Positions 49,772 through 56,881 of a DNA stretch of 64,000 bases are shown piece by piece; position 1 is the first letter of the stretch; each line of letters starts with the position of its first letter. The DNA lies in the NCBI RefSeq assembly GCF_037201965.1, contig NZ_CP147518.1:1611001-1675000 (forward strand), read 5' to 3'. The notes beneath the pieces were generated by a model. That model saw only the letters and a list, made by a program, of their open reading frames with translations, had not been told where the DNA came from and did no database searches. The DNA is from Spirosoma sp. SC4-14. GTDB taxonomy: Bacteria > Bacteroidota > Bacteroidia > Cytophagales > Spirosomataceae. The position numbers were made by a program, and so were the translations under genes.

Positions 49772-49927
49772 ATGATTGAATTTTTGCGTCGGTAATTTCT
49801 GGAACAAACAGTTTTAGCCGGTGTAGGTTTGCTGGTAAGTTCGTTGGAAGGATATGTCGCTCAGGTTGCCCCTGAAAAAATACGGCTTGCCGTCATGGGT
49901 TGCAGGTCGACAGTCGGGATAGTATGA
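49772..49927 (+). pseudogene. relic of a Tat-exported Gfo/Idh/MocA oxidoreductase (N-terminal fragment)
   Basis: Reading from ATG 49772 gives MIEFLRR, a stop (49793-49795), then in the same frame FLEQTVLAGVGLLVSS, LEGYVAQV, APEKIRLAVMGCRS and a second stop at 49925. This is the usual beginning of exported oxidoreductases: an RRxFL twin-arginine signal, signal core and first Rossmann strand. Everything after about 50 codons is missing or unrecognisable. I read it as a decayed gene; the rest of the gap to 50228 contains no convincing ORF longer than about 30 codons. Confidence 0.7.
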
Positions 49928-50228
49928 CACACTAATTTTGCATAAATTTTCAGGAAAAGCATAAACGCACATAGCTTTCGTTATGGAGGACCTTGGTTAT
50001 AATAAAGCTGGTTCGATTGGCGAAAACGTAACTTTGTGCGGAGGCACCCTGGTTACCGAAACAATCATCTGAAAGGGTGAAGAACGTAAAGAATAGTATG
50101 GCCTATAGTACTGACCCAGGTTGTTCTGAAACCACGTCTGAAATAGATTTCGGCTGGTAAGGCCCGTATACCAATTAATTCATAATCGCTACGGATGGGA
50201 TTTATTATCCATCCCGTTTTTCAATAAA
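49928..50228. other. non-coding remainder of the SusD-phosphodiesterase gap
   Basis: No intact gene. A 29-codon reading frame from ATG 49984 (MEDLGYNKAGSIGENVTL...) might be a further relic but is not recognised. A hairpin GGATGG / CCATCC followed by CGTTTTT (about 50194-50222) lies just ahead of the phosphodiesterase ATG. Confidence 0.45.
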
Positions 50229-51464
50229 ATGAACATCATAAAAGTAGTAGCTGCCGGAGTATGCTTCGCACTAGCCTTTTCTGCACCCGTTTTGGCGCAG
50301 AAAACCAAAAAAGTCCTCTTTGTAATCGTCGATGGTATTTCCAGTAATACCAAAGAGCAAATTGCTACGCCCAATCTGGACGAAATTGCCAAAACAGGTG
50401 GCTACACCCGCGCGCATGTAGGTGGCGACAAAGGCACCTATTCGCAAACACCCACAATCTCGGCTGTAGGTTATAACAGCCTGCTCACCGGGACATGGGT
50501 AAACAAACACAACGTTTGGGATAACGATATTAAAGACCCCAATTATCACTACTGGACAATTTTCCGGTTTTTCGAAGAGCAATATCCTCAGAAAAAAAGC
50601 GCGGTATTTTCTACCTGGCTCGACAATCGTACCAAATTAATTGGTGAAGACCTTCCGCAAACAAACCACCTCCGGCTCGATTACTACTTCGATGGATTTG
50701 AGCACGATACCGTTCGGTTTCCGCACGACAAGCAGGCTGAGTATATTCATTCTATTGATGAATTGGTGGTGAACGAAGCGTCCTCTTTCATTCGTTTGCA
50801 AGGCCCCGATCTCTCGTGGGTATATCTGGAATATACCGATGATATGGGCCATAAATACGGCGACAGCGAACAATTCTACAAAGCAGTAGGCATCATGGAT
50901 GATCAAATGGGTCGTTTATGGAAGGCCATTCAATACCGCGAAAAGGAACTCAACGAAGACTGGCTTATGGTAGTAACGACCGACCACGGACGTGATCCCA
51001 GGACTGGAAAGGGGCATGGCGGCCAATCGGACCGCGAACGGGGTACCTGGATTGTTACGAATGCCAAGAGCCTGAATACCAGCTTTAAAAATAATCCGGC
51101 TATTGTCGATATCATGCCTGCTATAGCTAATCATCTGGGCATTCATATTCCGAAAGAACAGGCTTTTGAAGTGGATGGTGTTGCTTTTACGGGTAAACTG
51201 TCGCTAACAAATATGGCGTTGCAAAAAAGTGGGCCTAAAATTGAGCTTAGCTGGGTTCCTCAGGATAAAGAAGGCACTGCAAAAATCTGGATCAGCACAA
51301 CCAACAAGTTCGAGACGGGTGGCCATGATCTTTATTATCTCTTAAAGGAAGTTCCTATAACCGATGCCAAAGCCACACTCGATGTATCGGGTTACCCGTC
51401 TTCATTCTATAAAATAGTACTCGAAGGTCGCTACAACAACCTGAACCGCTGGATTGTCGAGTAA
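50229..51464 (+). CDS. alkaline phosphatase superfamily protein (type I phosphodiesterase/nucleotide pyrophosphatase), secreted
   Basis: A 411-aa exported protein (signal VVAAGVCFALAFSAPVLAQ). Metal-site motifs: VLFVIVDGISSNTKEQIATP (first Asp), SQTPTISAVGYNSLLTGTW (likely Thr/Ser nucleophile region), VYLEYTDDMGHKYGDSE (Asp and His), and VVTTDHGRDPRTGKGHGGQS (Asp-His and His). The C-terminal 100 residues are a β-sandwich of unknown role (WVPQDKEGTAKIWISTTNK). Substrate may be a phosphodiester or phospho-sugar. It follows the SusC/D pair on the same strand, separated by the relic. Confidence 0.9.
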   Translation: MNIIKVVAAGVCFALAFSAPVLAQKTKKVLFVIVDGISSNTKEQIATPNLDEIAKTGGYTRAHVGGDKGTYSQTPTISAVGYNSLLTGTWVNKHNVWDNDIKDPNYHYWTIFRFFEEQYPQKKSAVFSTWLDNRTKLIGEDLPQTNHLRLDYYFDGFEHDTVRFPHDKQAEYIHSIDELVVNEASSFIRLQGPDLSWVYLEYTDDMGHKYGDSEQFYKAVGIMDDQMGRLWKAIQYREKELNEDWLMVVTTDHGRDPRTGKGHGGQSDRERGTWIVTNAKSLNTSFKNNPAIVDIMPAIANHLGIHIPKEQAFEVDGVAFTGKLSLTNMALQKSGPKIELSWVPQDKEGTAKIWISTTNKFETGGHDLYYLLKEVPITDAKATLDVSGYPSSFYKIVLEGRYNNLNRWIVE

Positions 51465-51610
51465 CCGGCCTGTATTGAGCCCGCAGTTTGGTCGTCAGGT
51501 AGCTCTGTAAAGCGAAATAGCTGTAAAGTCAACTTTAGTTTATTATAGCCTTCCTGCTTCGACACACTTCAGGCATCGGGAAGGTAAAATCGTCTCGCTA
51601 ACATCATACA

Positions 51611-51627
51611 ATCATTCGGGAAAATCA
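51611..51627. promoter_or_regulatory. ATCATTCGGGAAAATCA motif upstream of a -7-like element
   Basis: Partner of 42950-42966 (16/17 identical). A perfect TAnnTTTG (TAGTTTTG) lies at 51654-51661, so the motif would be about 35-55 bp upstream of a start site, a usual place for an activator. The evidence is two copies only. Confidence 0.35.
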
Positions 51628-51720
51628 TAGATAGCAATAGTCTTTATCGCGGATAGTTTTGTACTCTGGGATAACCGTTCGACCCATTTAACCGGTCGAG
51701 CGATGTAACCGGTTTTTGCC

Positions 51721-52839
51721 ATGACTGTATTGAACATCCGAATTCTACTTTTTTCTCTTCTAACCACATCGCTTTTTGCCCAAACGCGCTGTGTTTCCGA
51801 TGCGGATATGCAGCACGTATACCAGGCGGTCAGCACACCGTTTAAGTACGGCCTGATCATGACTCCTTCAGACAATTCGCAGAAGATGGACTGTCCAACG
51901 GTATTTCGCAAAGGCAGTCAATGGTATATGACCTACCTGATTTACGACGGGCGCGGTTACGAAACCTGGCTGGCGCAAAGCAAAGACCTCCTGAACTGGG
52001 ATACGCTCGGACGGATCATGTCCTTTTCGGATACCACAAAAACCACACGCTGGGACGCAAACCAGAAAGCGGGCTACAACGCGTTGCAGGATAGGCAATG
52101 GGGTGGCAGCTATGAATTGAATAAGTATGATGGCAAGTATTGGATGTCGTACATTGGCGGCAACGGCAAAGGCTATGAAGCCGGTGATTTGTCAATTGGC
52201 ATTGCTTATACAACGGGCGACCCGACCAAACCGCACGAATGGCAACGGAAGTCGACGCCGGTGCTGACGGCTAAAGACCCGGATACGCGCTGGTGGGAAA
52301 ACCGGAAGCTGTATAAAAGCACAATCATCGAGGACAAACAGAAGCTGACAGGCCATCGGTTTGTCATGTACTACAATGCCAACGGCGACACGACCGGCGT
52401 CCCAAAAACACGCTGGTTCGAACGGATCGGAATGGCCGTTTCCGATGATATGCTGAACTGGAAGCGGTTCGGGAAAGAGCCGGTTCTTATGCACTCGGCG
52501 GGTATTACGGGCGACGCAGTTGTCCAGAAAATGGGAAATCTCTACGTCATGTTCTATTTCGGCGCGTTCTGGGAAGACCGCAAAGGAGCGTTCAACCGCT
52601 TTGCCGTTTCCACCGATCTGGTCAACTGGACCGACTGGACGGGGGATAGCCTCATCGAACCTTCTGAACCGTACGACAATTTGTATGCGCATAAGTCATT
52701 CGTTGTCAAGCACAAAGGTGTAGTATATCATTTCTATTGCGCAGTGAATAAAGCCGATCAGCGGGGTATTGCCGTCGCTACGTCGGTCGATCTGGGGAAG
52801 AGCAAGAAGAGTTTCGTACCTGCATCTCCGAAGAAATGA
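51721..52839 (+). CDS. five-bladed propeller glycoside hydrolase-like protein (GH43/GH130 type), secreted
   Basis: A 372-aa exported protein (signal ILLFSLLTTSLFAQ). Strands with the clan's pattern: MDCPTVFRKGSQWYMTYLIY (catalytic-base-type Asp at blade 1), YETWLAQSKDLLNWDTLG, KYWMSYIGGNGKGYEAG, LYKSTIIEDKQK, RIGMAVSDDMLNWKRFG, GDAVVQKMGNLYVMFYFGAF, FAVSTDLVNWTDWTG and YAHKSFVVKHKGVVYHFYCA. It is close to GH43/GH32-type and GH130 families, but I cannot assign one family or its substrate. Its TGA overlaps the ATG of the GH2 gene (ATGA), so the two are translationally coupled. Confidence 0.85.
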   Translation: MTVLNIRILLFSLLTTSLFAQTRCVSDADMQHVYQAVSTPFKYGLIMTPSDNSQKMDCPTVFRKGSQWYMTYLIYDGRGYETWLAQSKDLLNWDTLGRIMSFSDTTKTTRWDANQKAGYNALQDRQWGGSYELNKYDGKYWMSYIGGNGKGYEAGDLSIGIAYTTGDPTKPHEWQRKSTPVLTAKDPDTRWWENRKLYKSTIIEDKQKLTGHRFVMYYNANGDTTGVPKTRWFERIGMAVSDDMLNWKRFGKEPVLMHSAGITGDAVVQKMGNLYVMFYFGAFWEDRKGAFNRFAVSTDLVNWTDWTGDSLIEPSEPYDNLYAHKSFVVKHKGVVYHFYCAVNKADQRGIAVATSVDLGKSKKSFVPASPKK

Positions 52840-55364
52840 GAAACCTCCACTATTTTCTTTTTGACAGGATTTACAAGATTGACAGGCTTATTTTTTTCGT
52901 ACAATCATATTTATCCGAACGTCGGCCCGGCTGTAAATCCTGTCGAATAACTTTTTTGCTAATCGCATTCATTACAACTGTCTCTTTCGCCCAAACCGAA
53001 CCCCGTACTGTTCTGGACTTCAACAAAGGCTGGCGGTTTCACCAGGGTGATGAAGCCAGCGCGAAAGAACCTGCTTTTGCAGACGTGAACTGGCGAGCGC
53101 TGACCTTGCCCCACGACTGGAGCATTGAAGGACAATTCAGTGACCATCATATGGCCACCACACAGGAAGGGGCTTTACCCACGGGTATTGGCTGGTATCG
53201 AAAAACGTTTAGCGTTCCGACTACAGCAAAAGGCAAAAACGTCTTTATTGAGTTTGATGGCGTTTATCGGAATAGCGAAGTCTGGATCAACGGACATTCG
53301 CTGGGCGTCAGGCCCTATGGCTACAGCTCCTTTCGGTATGAACTAACAAAATACCTCAAGTATGGCAACGAGAAAAATGTATTGGCGGTGCGGGTCGATA
53401 ACTCAGCGCAGCCCAATTCACGCTGGTATACGGGTTCAGGTATTTATCGGAATGTTCGTTTAGTAACTACCTCGTCAATCGCCGTTAGTCATTGGGGAAC
53501 GTATGTAACGACGCCTGGTGTCTCAAAAGAGAAAGCCAGTGTTTCATTGCAGACGCGCATCCGAAATTCGGGTAGTTGGCAGCTCAACGGAAAGCCAGAG
53601 ACTGTTAAAATCACCAGCACAATTCTGGATGCGACTGGCAAAGAGGTTGCTTCGCAAACGTTGGATGACGTGCGATTAACGGATACGCTCACTGCCGTTG
53701 CGCAGCAGTTCACGCTTCAAAATCCAACGCTCTGGACGATTGAGAAACCGTATCTGTACAAAATCGTCACGAGGATTTACAATCAGAATCAACTGGAAGA
53801 CAGCTACGTAACGCCACTGGGCATTCGCTATTTCAAGTTTGACCCAGCCACAGGCTTTTCGCTAAATGGCCAACCCCTGAAAATTCTGGGCGTTTGCCTG
53901 CATCATGATCTGGGGGCTTTGGGAGCGGCTGTGAATCGACGGGCTATGCAACGCCAGCTTGAACTACTGAAGGCAATGGGTGGCAATGCTATCCGCACCG
54001 CGCATAACCCGCCCGCGCCAGAACTGCTGGACCTCTGCGACGAAATGGGCTTTATTGTGATGGACGAAGCCTTCGACATGTGGAAAAAGAAAAAGTCGAA
54101 GCAGGATTACGGCCTCAACTGGGATGCCTGGCATAAAACCGATCTGGAGGATATGGTTCGTCGCGACCGAAATCACCCGTCTATTATTCTGTGGAGTATC
54201 GGCAACGAGATTCGTGAGCAGTTTGACTCAACGGGACTGACGATCACCAAAGAGTTAGCGTCTATTGTCAGAAAGCTGGATACTACGCGCCCCGTTACGT
54301 CGGCGCTAACCGAAAATATACCGGAGAAAAACTTCATCTATCGCTCGGGCGCCTTAGACCTGCTGGGTTTCAATTACAAACACGAAGCGTACGCCGATTT
54401 CCCGAAAACATTTCCCAGGCAGTCCGTGCTGGCCTCCGAAACGGGCTCATCCCTGCAAACACGTGGCCACTACGACATGCCGTCGGATTCGGTGCGGATG
54501 TGGGGCAAAGGGGGCCCGGCAAAGTTCACCGACGGCAACCCCGACTGGACAGCCTCAGCTTACGACAACGAAGCGGCCTACTGGGGTTCTACCCACGAGC
54601 AGACCTGGAAAGTCATAAAAAAACTGCCTCATATGGCGGGGCTGTTTATCTGGACGGGCTTCGATTATCTGGGCGAGCCGCACCCTTATCCGTGGCCTGC
54701 CCGAAGTTCTTACTTCGGTATTCTTGATCTGGCCGGTTTCCCGAAAGACGTGTATTACCTGTATCAGTCGGAATGGACGAACAAGCCGGTTTTGCACATT
54801 TTTCCGCACTGGAATTGGCAAAAAGGCAAGACCGTTGATGTGTGGGCCTACTACAATCAGGCCGACGAAGTGGAGTTATTTTTGAACGATAAATCGCTGG
54901 GTAGCCGAAAGAAATCCGGCGACGATCTGCATGTTATGTGGCGTGTACCGTACGAGCCCGGCACGTTGAAAGCCGTTTCCCGAAAAGATGGAAAATCCGT
55001 ACTAACCCAAACGATTGCAACGGCCGGCAAAGCCGCTAAACTTCAACTGGTAGCCGACCGAAACGCACTGAAATCCGATGGGAAAGACCTGTCGTTCATC
55101 ACGGTTAACGTACTGGATGAACAGGGTAATACTGTCCCCGACGCCAATCATCTGATTACGTTTACAATCGAAGGGGAAGGTTTCATTGCAGGTGTCGATA
55201 ACGGCTATCAGGCCAGTCTGGAACCGTTTAAAGCGAACTATCGAAAAGCCTATAATGGCAAAGCCCTGGCCATCATCCAGACAACCGAAAAGACAGGAAA
55301 GATCGTCCTGAAAGCAACGTCTGAAGGGCTAAAGGAGGCTATAATTGAGTTGATTACGAAATAA
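52836..55364 (+). CDS. GH2 β-galactosidase/β-glycosidase, secreted, with repeat-derived N-region
   Basis: An 842-aa GH2 enzyme. Sugar-binding domain: KGWRFHQGDEASAKEPAFAD, LPHDWSIEG, VFIEFDGVYRNSEVWINGHS; immunoglobulin-like domain; TIM barrel with GNAIRTAHNPPAPELLDLCD, acid/base Glu in LWSIGNEIR (about 456) and nucleophile Glu in LASETGSS (about 536); C-terminal β-domains with invasin-like LVADRNALKSDGKDLSFITV. The start ATG overlaps the previous stop. Residues about 10-38 (DRIYKIDRL ... SERRPGCKSCR) are encoded by a dispersed inverted repeat that splits MRNLHYFLF from the hydrophobic core ITFLLIAFITTVSFAQ. The n-region of the signal peptide is thus abnormally long. Confidence 0.92.
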   Translation: MRNLHYFLFDRIYKIDRLIFFVQSYLSERRPGCKSCRITFLLIAFITTVSFAQTEPRTVLDFNKGWRFHQGDEASAKEPAFADVNWRALTLPHDWSIEGQFSDHHMATTQEGALPTGIGWYRKTFSVPTTAKGKNVFIEFDGVYRNSEVWINGHSLGVRPYGYSSFRYELTKYLKYGNEKNVLAVRVDNSAQPNSRWYTGSGIYRNVRLVTTSSIAVSHWGTYVTTPGVSKEKASVSLQTRIRNSGSWQLNGKPETVKITSTILDATGKEVASQTLDDVRLTDTLTAVAQQFTLQNPTLWTIEKPYLYKIVTRIYNQNQLEDSYVTPLGIRYFKFDPATGFSLNGQPLKILGVCLHHDLGALGAAVNRRAMQRQLELLKAMGGNAIRTAHNPPAPELLDLCDEMGFIVMDEAFDMWKKKKSKQDYGLNWDAWHKTDLEDMVRRDRNHPSIILWSIGNEIREQFDSTGLTITKELASIVRKLDTTRPVTSALTENIPEKNFIYRSGALDLLGFNYKHEAYADFPKTFPRQSVLASETGSSLQTRGHYDMPSDSVRMWGKGGPAKFTDGNPDWTASAYDNEAAYWGSTHEQTWKVIKKLPHMAGLFIWTGFDYLGEPHPYPWPARSSYFGILDLAGFPKDVYYLYQSEWTNKPVLHIFPHWNWQKGKTVDVWAYYNQADEVELFLNDKSLGSRKKSGDDLHVMWRVPYEPGTLKAVSRKDGKSVLTQTIATAGKAAKLQLVADRNALKSDGKDLSFITVNVLDEQGNTVPDANHLITFTIEGEGFIAGVDNGYQASLEPFKANYRKAYNGKALAIIQTTEKTGKIVLKATSEGLKEAIIELITK
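52860..52950. repeat. GACAGGATTTACA inverted repeat, copy 2, inside the GH2 gene
   Basis: Left arm TTTTTGACAGGATTTACAAG, right arm GAACGTCGGCCCGGCTGTAA then ATCCTGTCGAATAA. The right arm is nearly identical to that of 27535-27566. Here the left arm has diverged (AAGATTGACAGG instead of GCCGGGCCG). It lies in the signal-peptide coding part of the GH2 gene, in frame. Confidence 0.9.
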
Positions 55365-55373
55365 AAGTTAGCC

Positions 55374-55410
55374 CACTGCTCGTCCGCGATACAATCGCGG
55401 ACGAGCAGTG
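55374..55410. repeat. perfect 17-bp inverted repeat, terminator-like
   Basis: CACTGCTCGTCCGCGAT, loop ACA, ATCGCGGACGAGCAGTG. It begins ten bases after the GH2 stop. It carries the TCCGCGAT core of 24217 and 56825. There is no T-run. Confidence 0.92.
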
Positions 55411-55494
55411 GTATCAATCGGGTAAAACAATCCCTTTTTCGGCTTATTGGCATGAGGGCTGTTTTTTACCGCCCTGCCTAAACCGCCCGTTTAC

Positions 55495-56643
55495 ATGAAA
55501 TCTGTTTTCTTTTTTTTAGCTGGATCGCTTTTTTTTAGCAGCATGACGCCCGAACTTTCTCAAAACACAACACCTAATCCACCTAAAGCCGGTATTGAAA
55601 AAACACACTTCGGCACGTTCCCCGACGGACGGGAAGCCGACTTGTTTACGCTTCGGAATGCTGCGGGCATGGTCGTGAAAATTACAAACTATGGCGGCTA
55701 TATTGTTTCTATTGCAACGCCTGACAAATCGGGAACGCTGGACGACGTAACGCTGGGTGTACCGACCTTTGCCGATTATATAAAAGGAACGCCAAGCCTG
55801 GGGCCGATCATTGGTCGCTACGGTAACCGGATTGCAAAAGGGAAGTTTACACTGGATGGGCAGGAATATACACTGGCTCAGAACAATAATGGCAATCACA
55901 TTCATGGTGGCCCTACCGGTTTCGACAAGCGGCTTTGGAAAGCGACGCCTAAAGATGGTAAAGAGCCTGCTGTTGTGCTGGAATATACCGCTAAAGATGG
56001 AGAAGAAGGCTATCCGGGCAATCTGGCCGTTACGGTTACCTACACGCTTCAAAAGGATAATGGCCTTCGGATCGACTATAAAGCGACAACTGACAAACCC
56101 ACGGTGTTTAATCCAACCAATCATGCGTATTTCAATCTGAGCGGTATGAAACACGATGTGATGAATCATGTGTTGATGGTAGCAGCCGATAAAGTACTGG
56201 ATACCGACTCTAAACAGATTCCAACCGGCGAAATGGTATCGGTGGCGGGCACCCCGTTCGATTTTACGAAGCCAACACCCATCGGTGAACACATCAACGA
56301 CACCACCAACGTTCAGATCAAATACGGCAAAGGTTACGACCACTGTTGGGTATTCACCGATCAGTCGAAGAAATTAAAGTTGGGCGCTACTCTGTACGAT
56401 CCAACTACCGGGCGGTTTATGGAAACCTTCACGACCGAACCGGCTGTGCAGGTGTATACGGCCAATAACCTGAATGGTAAACTGCAAAATAAAGATGGGG
56501 TCGCGCTCAGCCGTCGGTTTGGCGTTTGTCTGGAAACCCAGCATTTCCCCGATTCTCCTAATCACTCGAATTTTCCCAGTACCGTTCTTCGGCCTGGCGA
56601 AACATTTACTAGTACCACCGTATATCGGTTTTCGGTGAAGTAA
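55495..56643 (+). CDS. galM: aldose 1-epimerase (galactose mutarotase), secreted
   Basis: A 382-aa exported protein (hydrophobic start SVFFFLAGSLFFSSM). GalM fold: LRNAAGMVVKITNYGGYIVS, VTLGVPTFADYIKGTPSLG, IIGRYGNRIAKGKFTLDG, catalytic His in NNGNHIHGGPTGFDKRLW (about 139), VFNPTNHAYFNLSG with the second His, and catalytic Glu in RFGVCLETQHFPDSPNHSNF (about 348). It interconverts α and β anomers of galactose or related sugars. It follows the GH2 enzyme, whose release of β-sugar it would complement. Length and motifs are normal. Confidence 0.95.
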   Translation: MKSVFFFLAGSLFFSSMTPELSQNTTPNPPKAGIEKTHFGTFPDGREADLFTLRNAAGMVVKITNYGGYIVSIATPDKSGTLDDVTLGVPTFADYIKGTPSLGPIIGRYGNRIAKGKFTLDGQEYTLAQNNNGNHIHGGPTGFDKRLWKATPKDGKEPAVVLEYTAKDGEEGYPGNLAVTVTYTLQKDNGLRIDYKATTDKPTVFNPTNHAYFNLSGMKHDVMNHVLMVAADKVLDTDSKQIPTGEMVSVAGTPFDFTKPTPIGEHINDTTNVQIKYGKGYDHCWVFTDQSKKLKLGATLYDPTTGRFMETFTTEPAVQVYTANNLNGKLQNKDGVALSRRFGVCLETQHFPDSPNHSNFPSTVLRPGETFTSTTVYRFSVK

Positions 56644-56824
56644 GGGGGATGGTTTGTCGTTTACGGTTTACGGTTGCGCTGCCTATCAGCATACAGCTTG
56701 CTCTGGCAGCGCAACCGTACATCATAAAACGGAAGAGTCACTGTGTGATACATGACCATGATCGCGTTTATCGACTTAGCTGGTCTGCTAACCTATAGTA
56801 GTGGAGTAGGCCATTAGCCGCCCG

Positions 56825-56843
56825 TCCGCGATTGTATCGCGGA
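56825..56843. repeat. TCCGCGAT-TGT-ATCGCGGA palindrome
   Basis: Same 19-bp palindrome as 24217-24235, between convergent galM and DUF5703 genes. The surrounding 56644-56881 holds no gene. Confidence 0.88.
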
Positions 56844-56881
56844 TGAGCATAGAGAGCCAGAGAACTTTTAACCAATACAGC

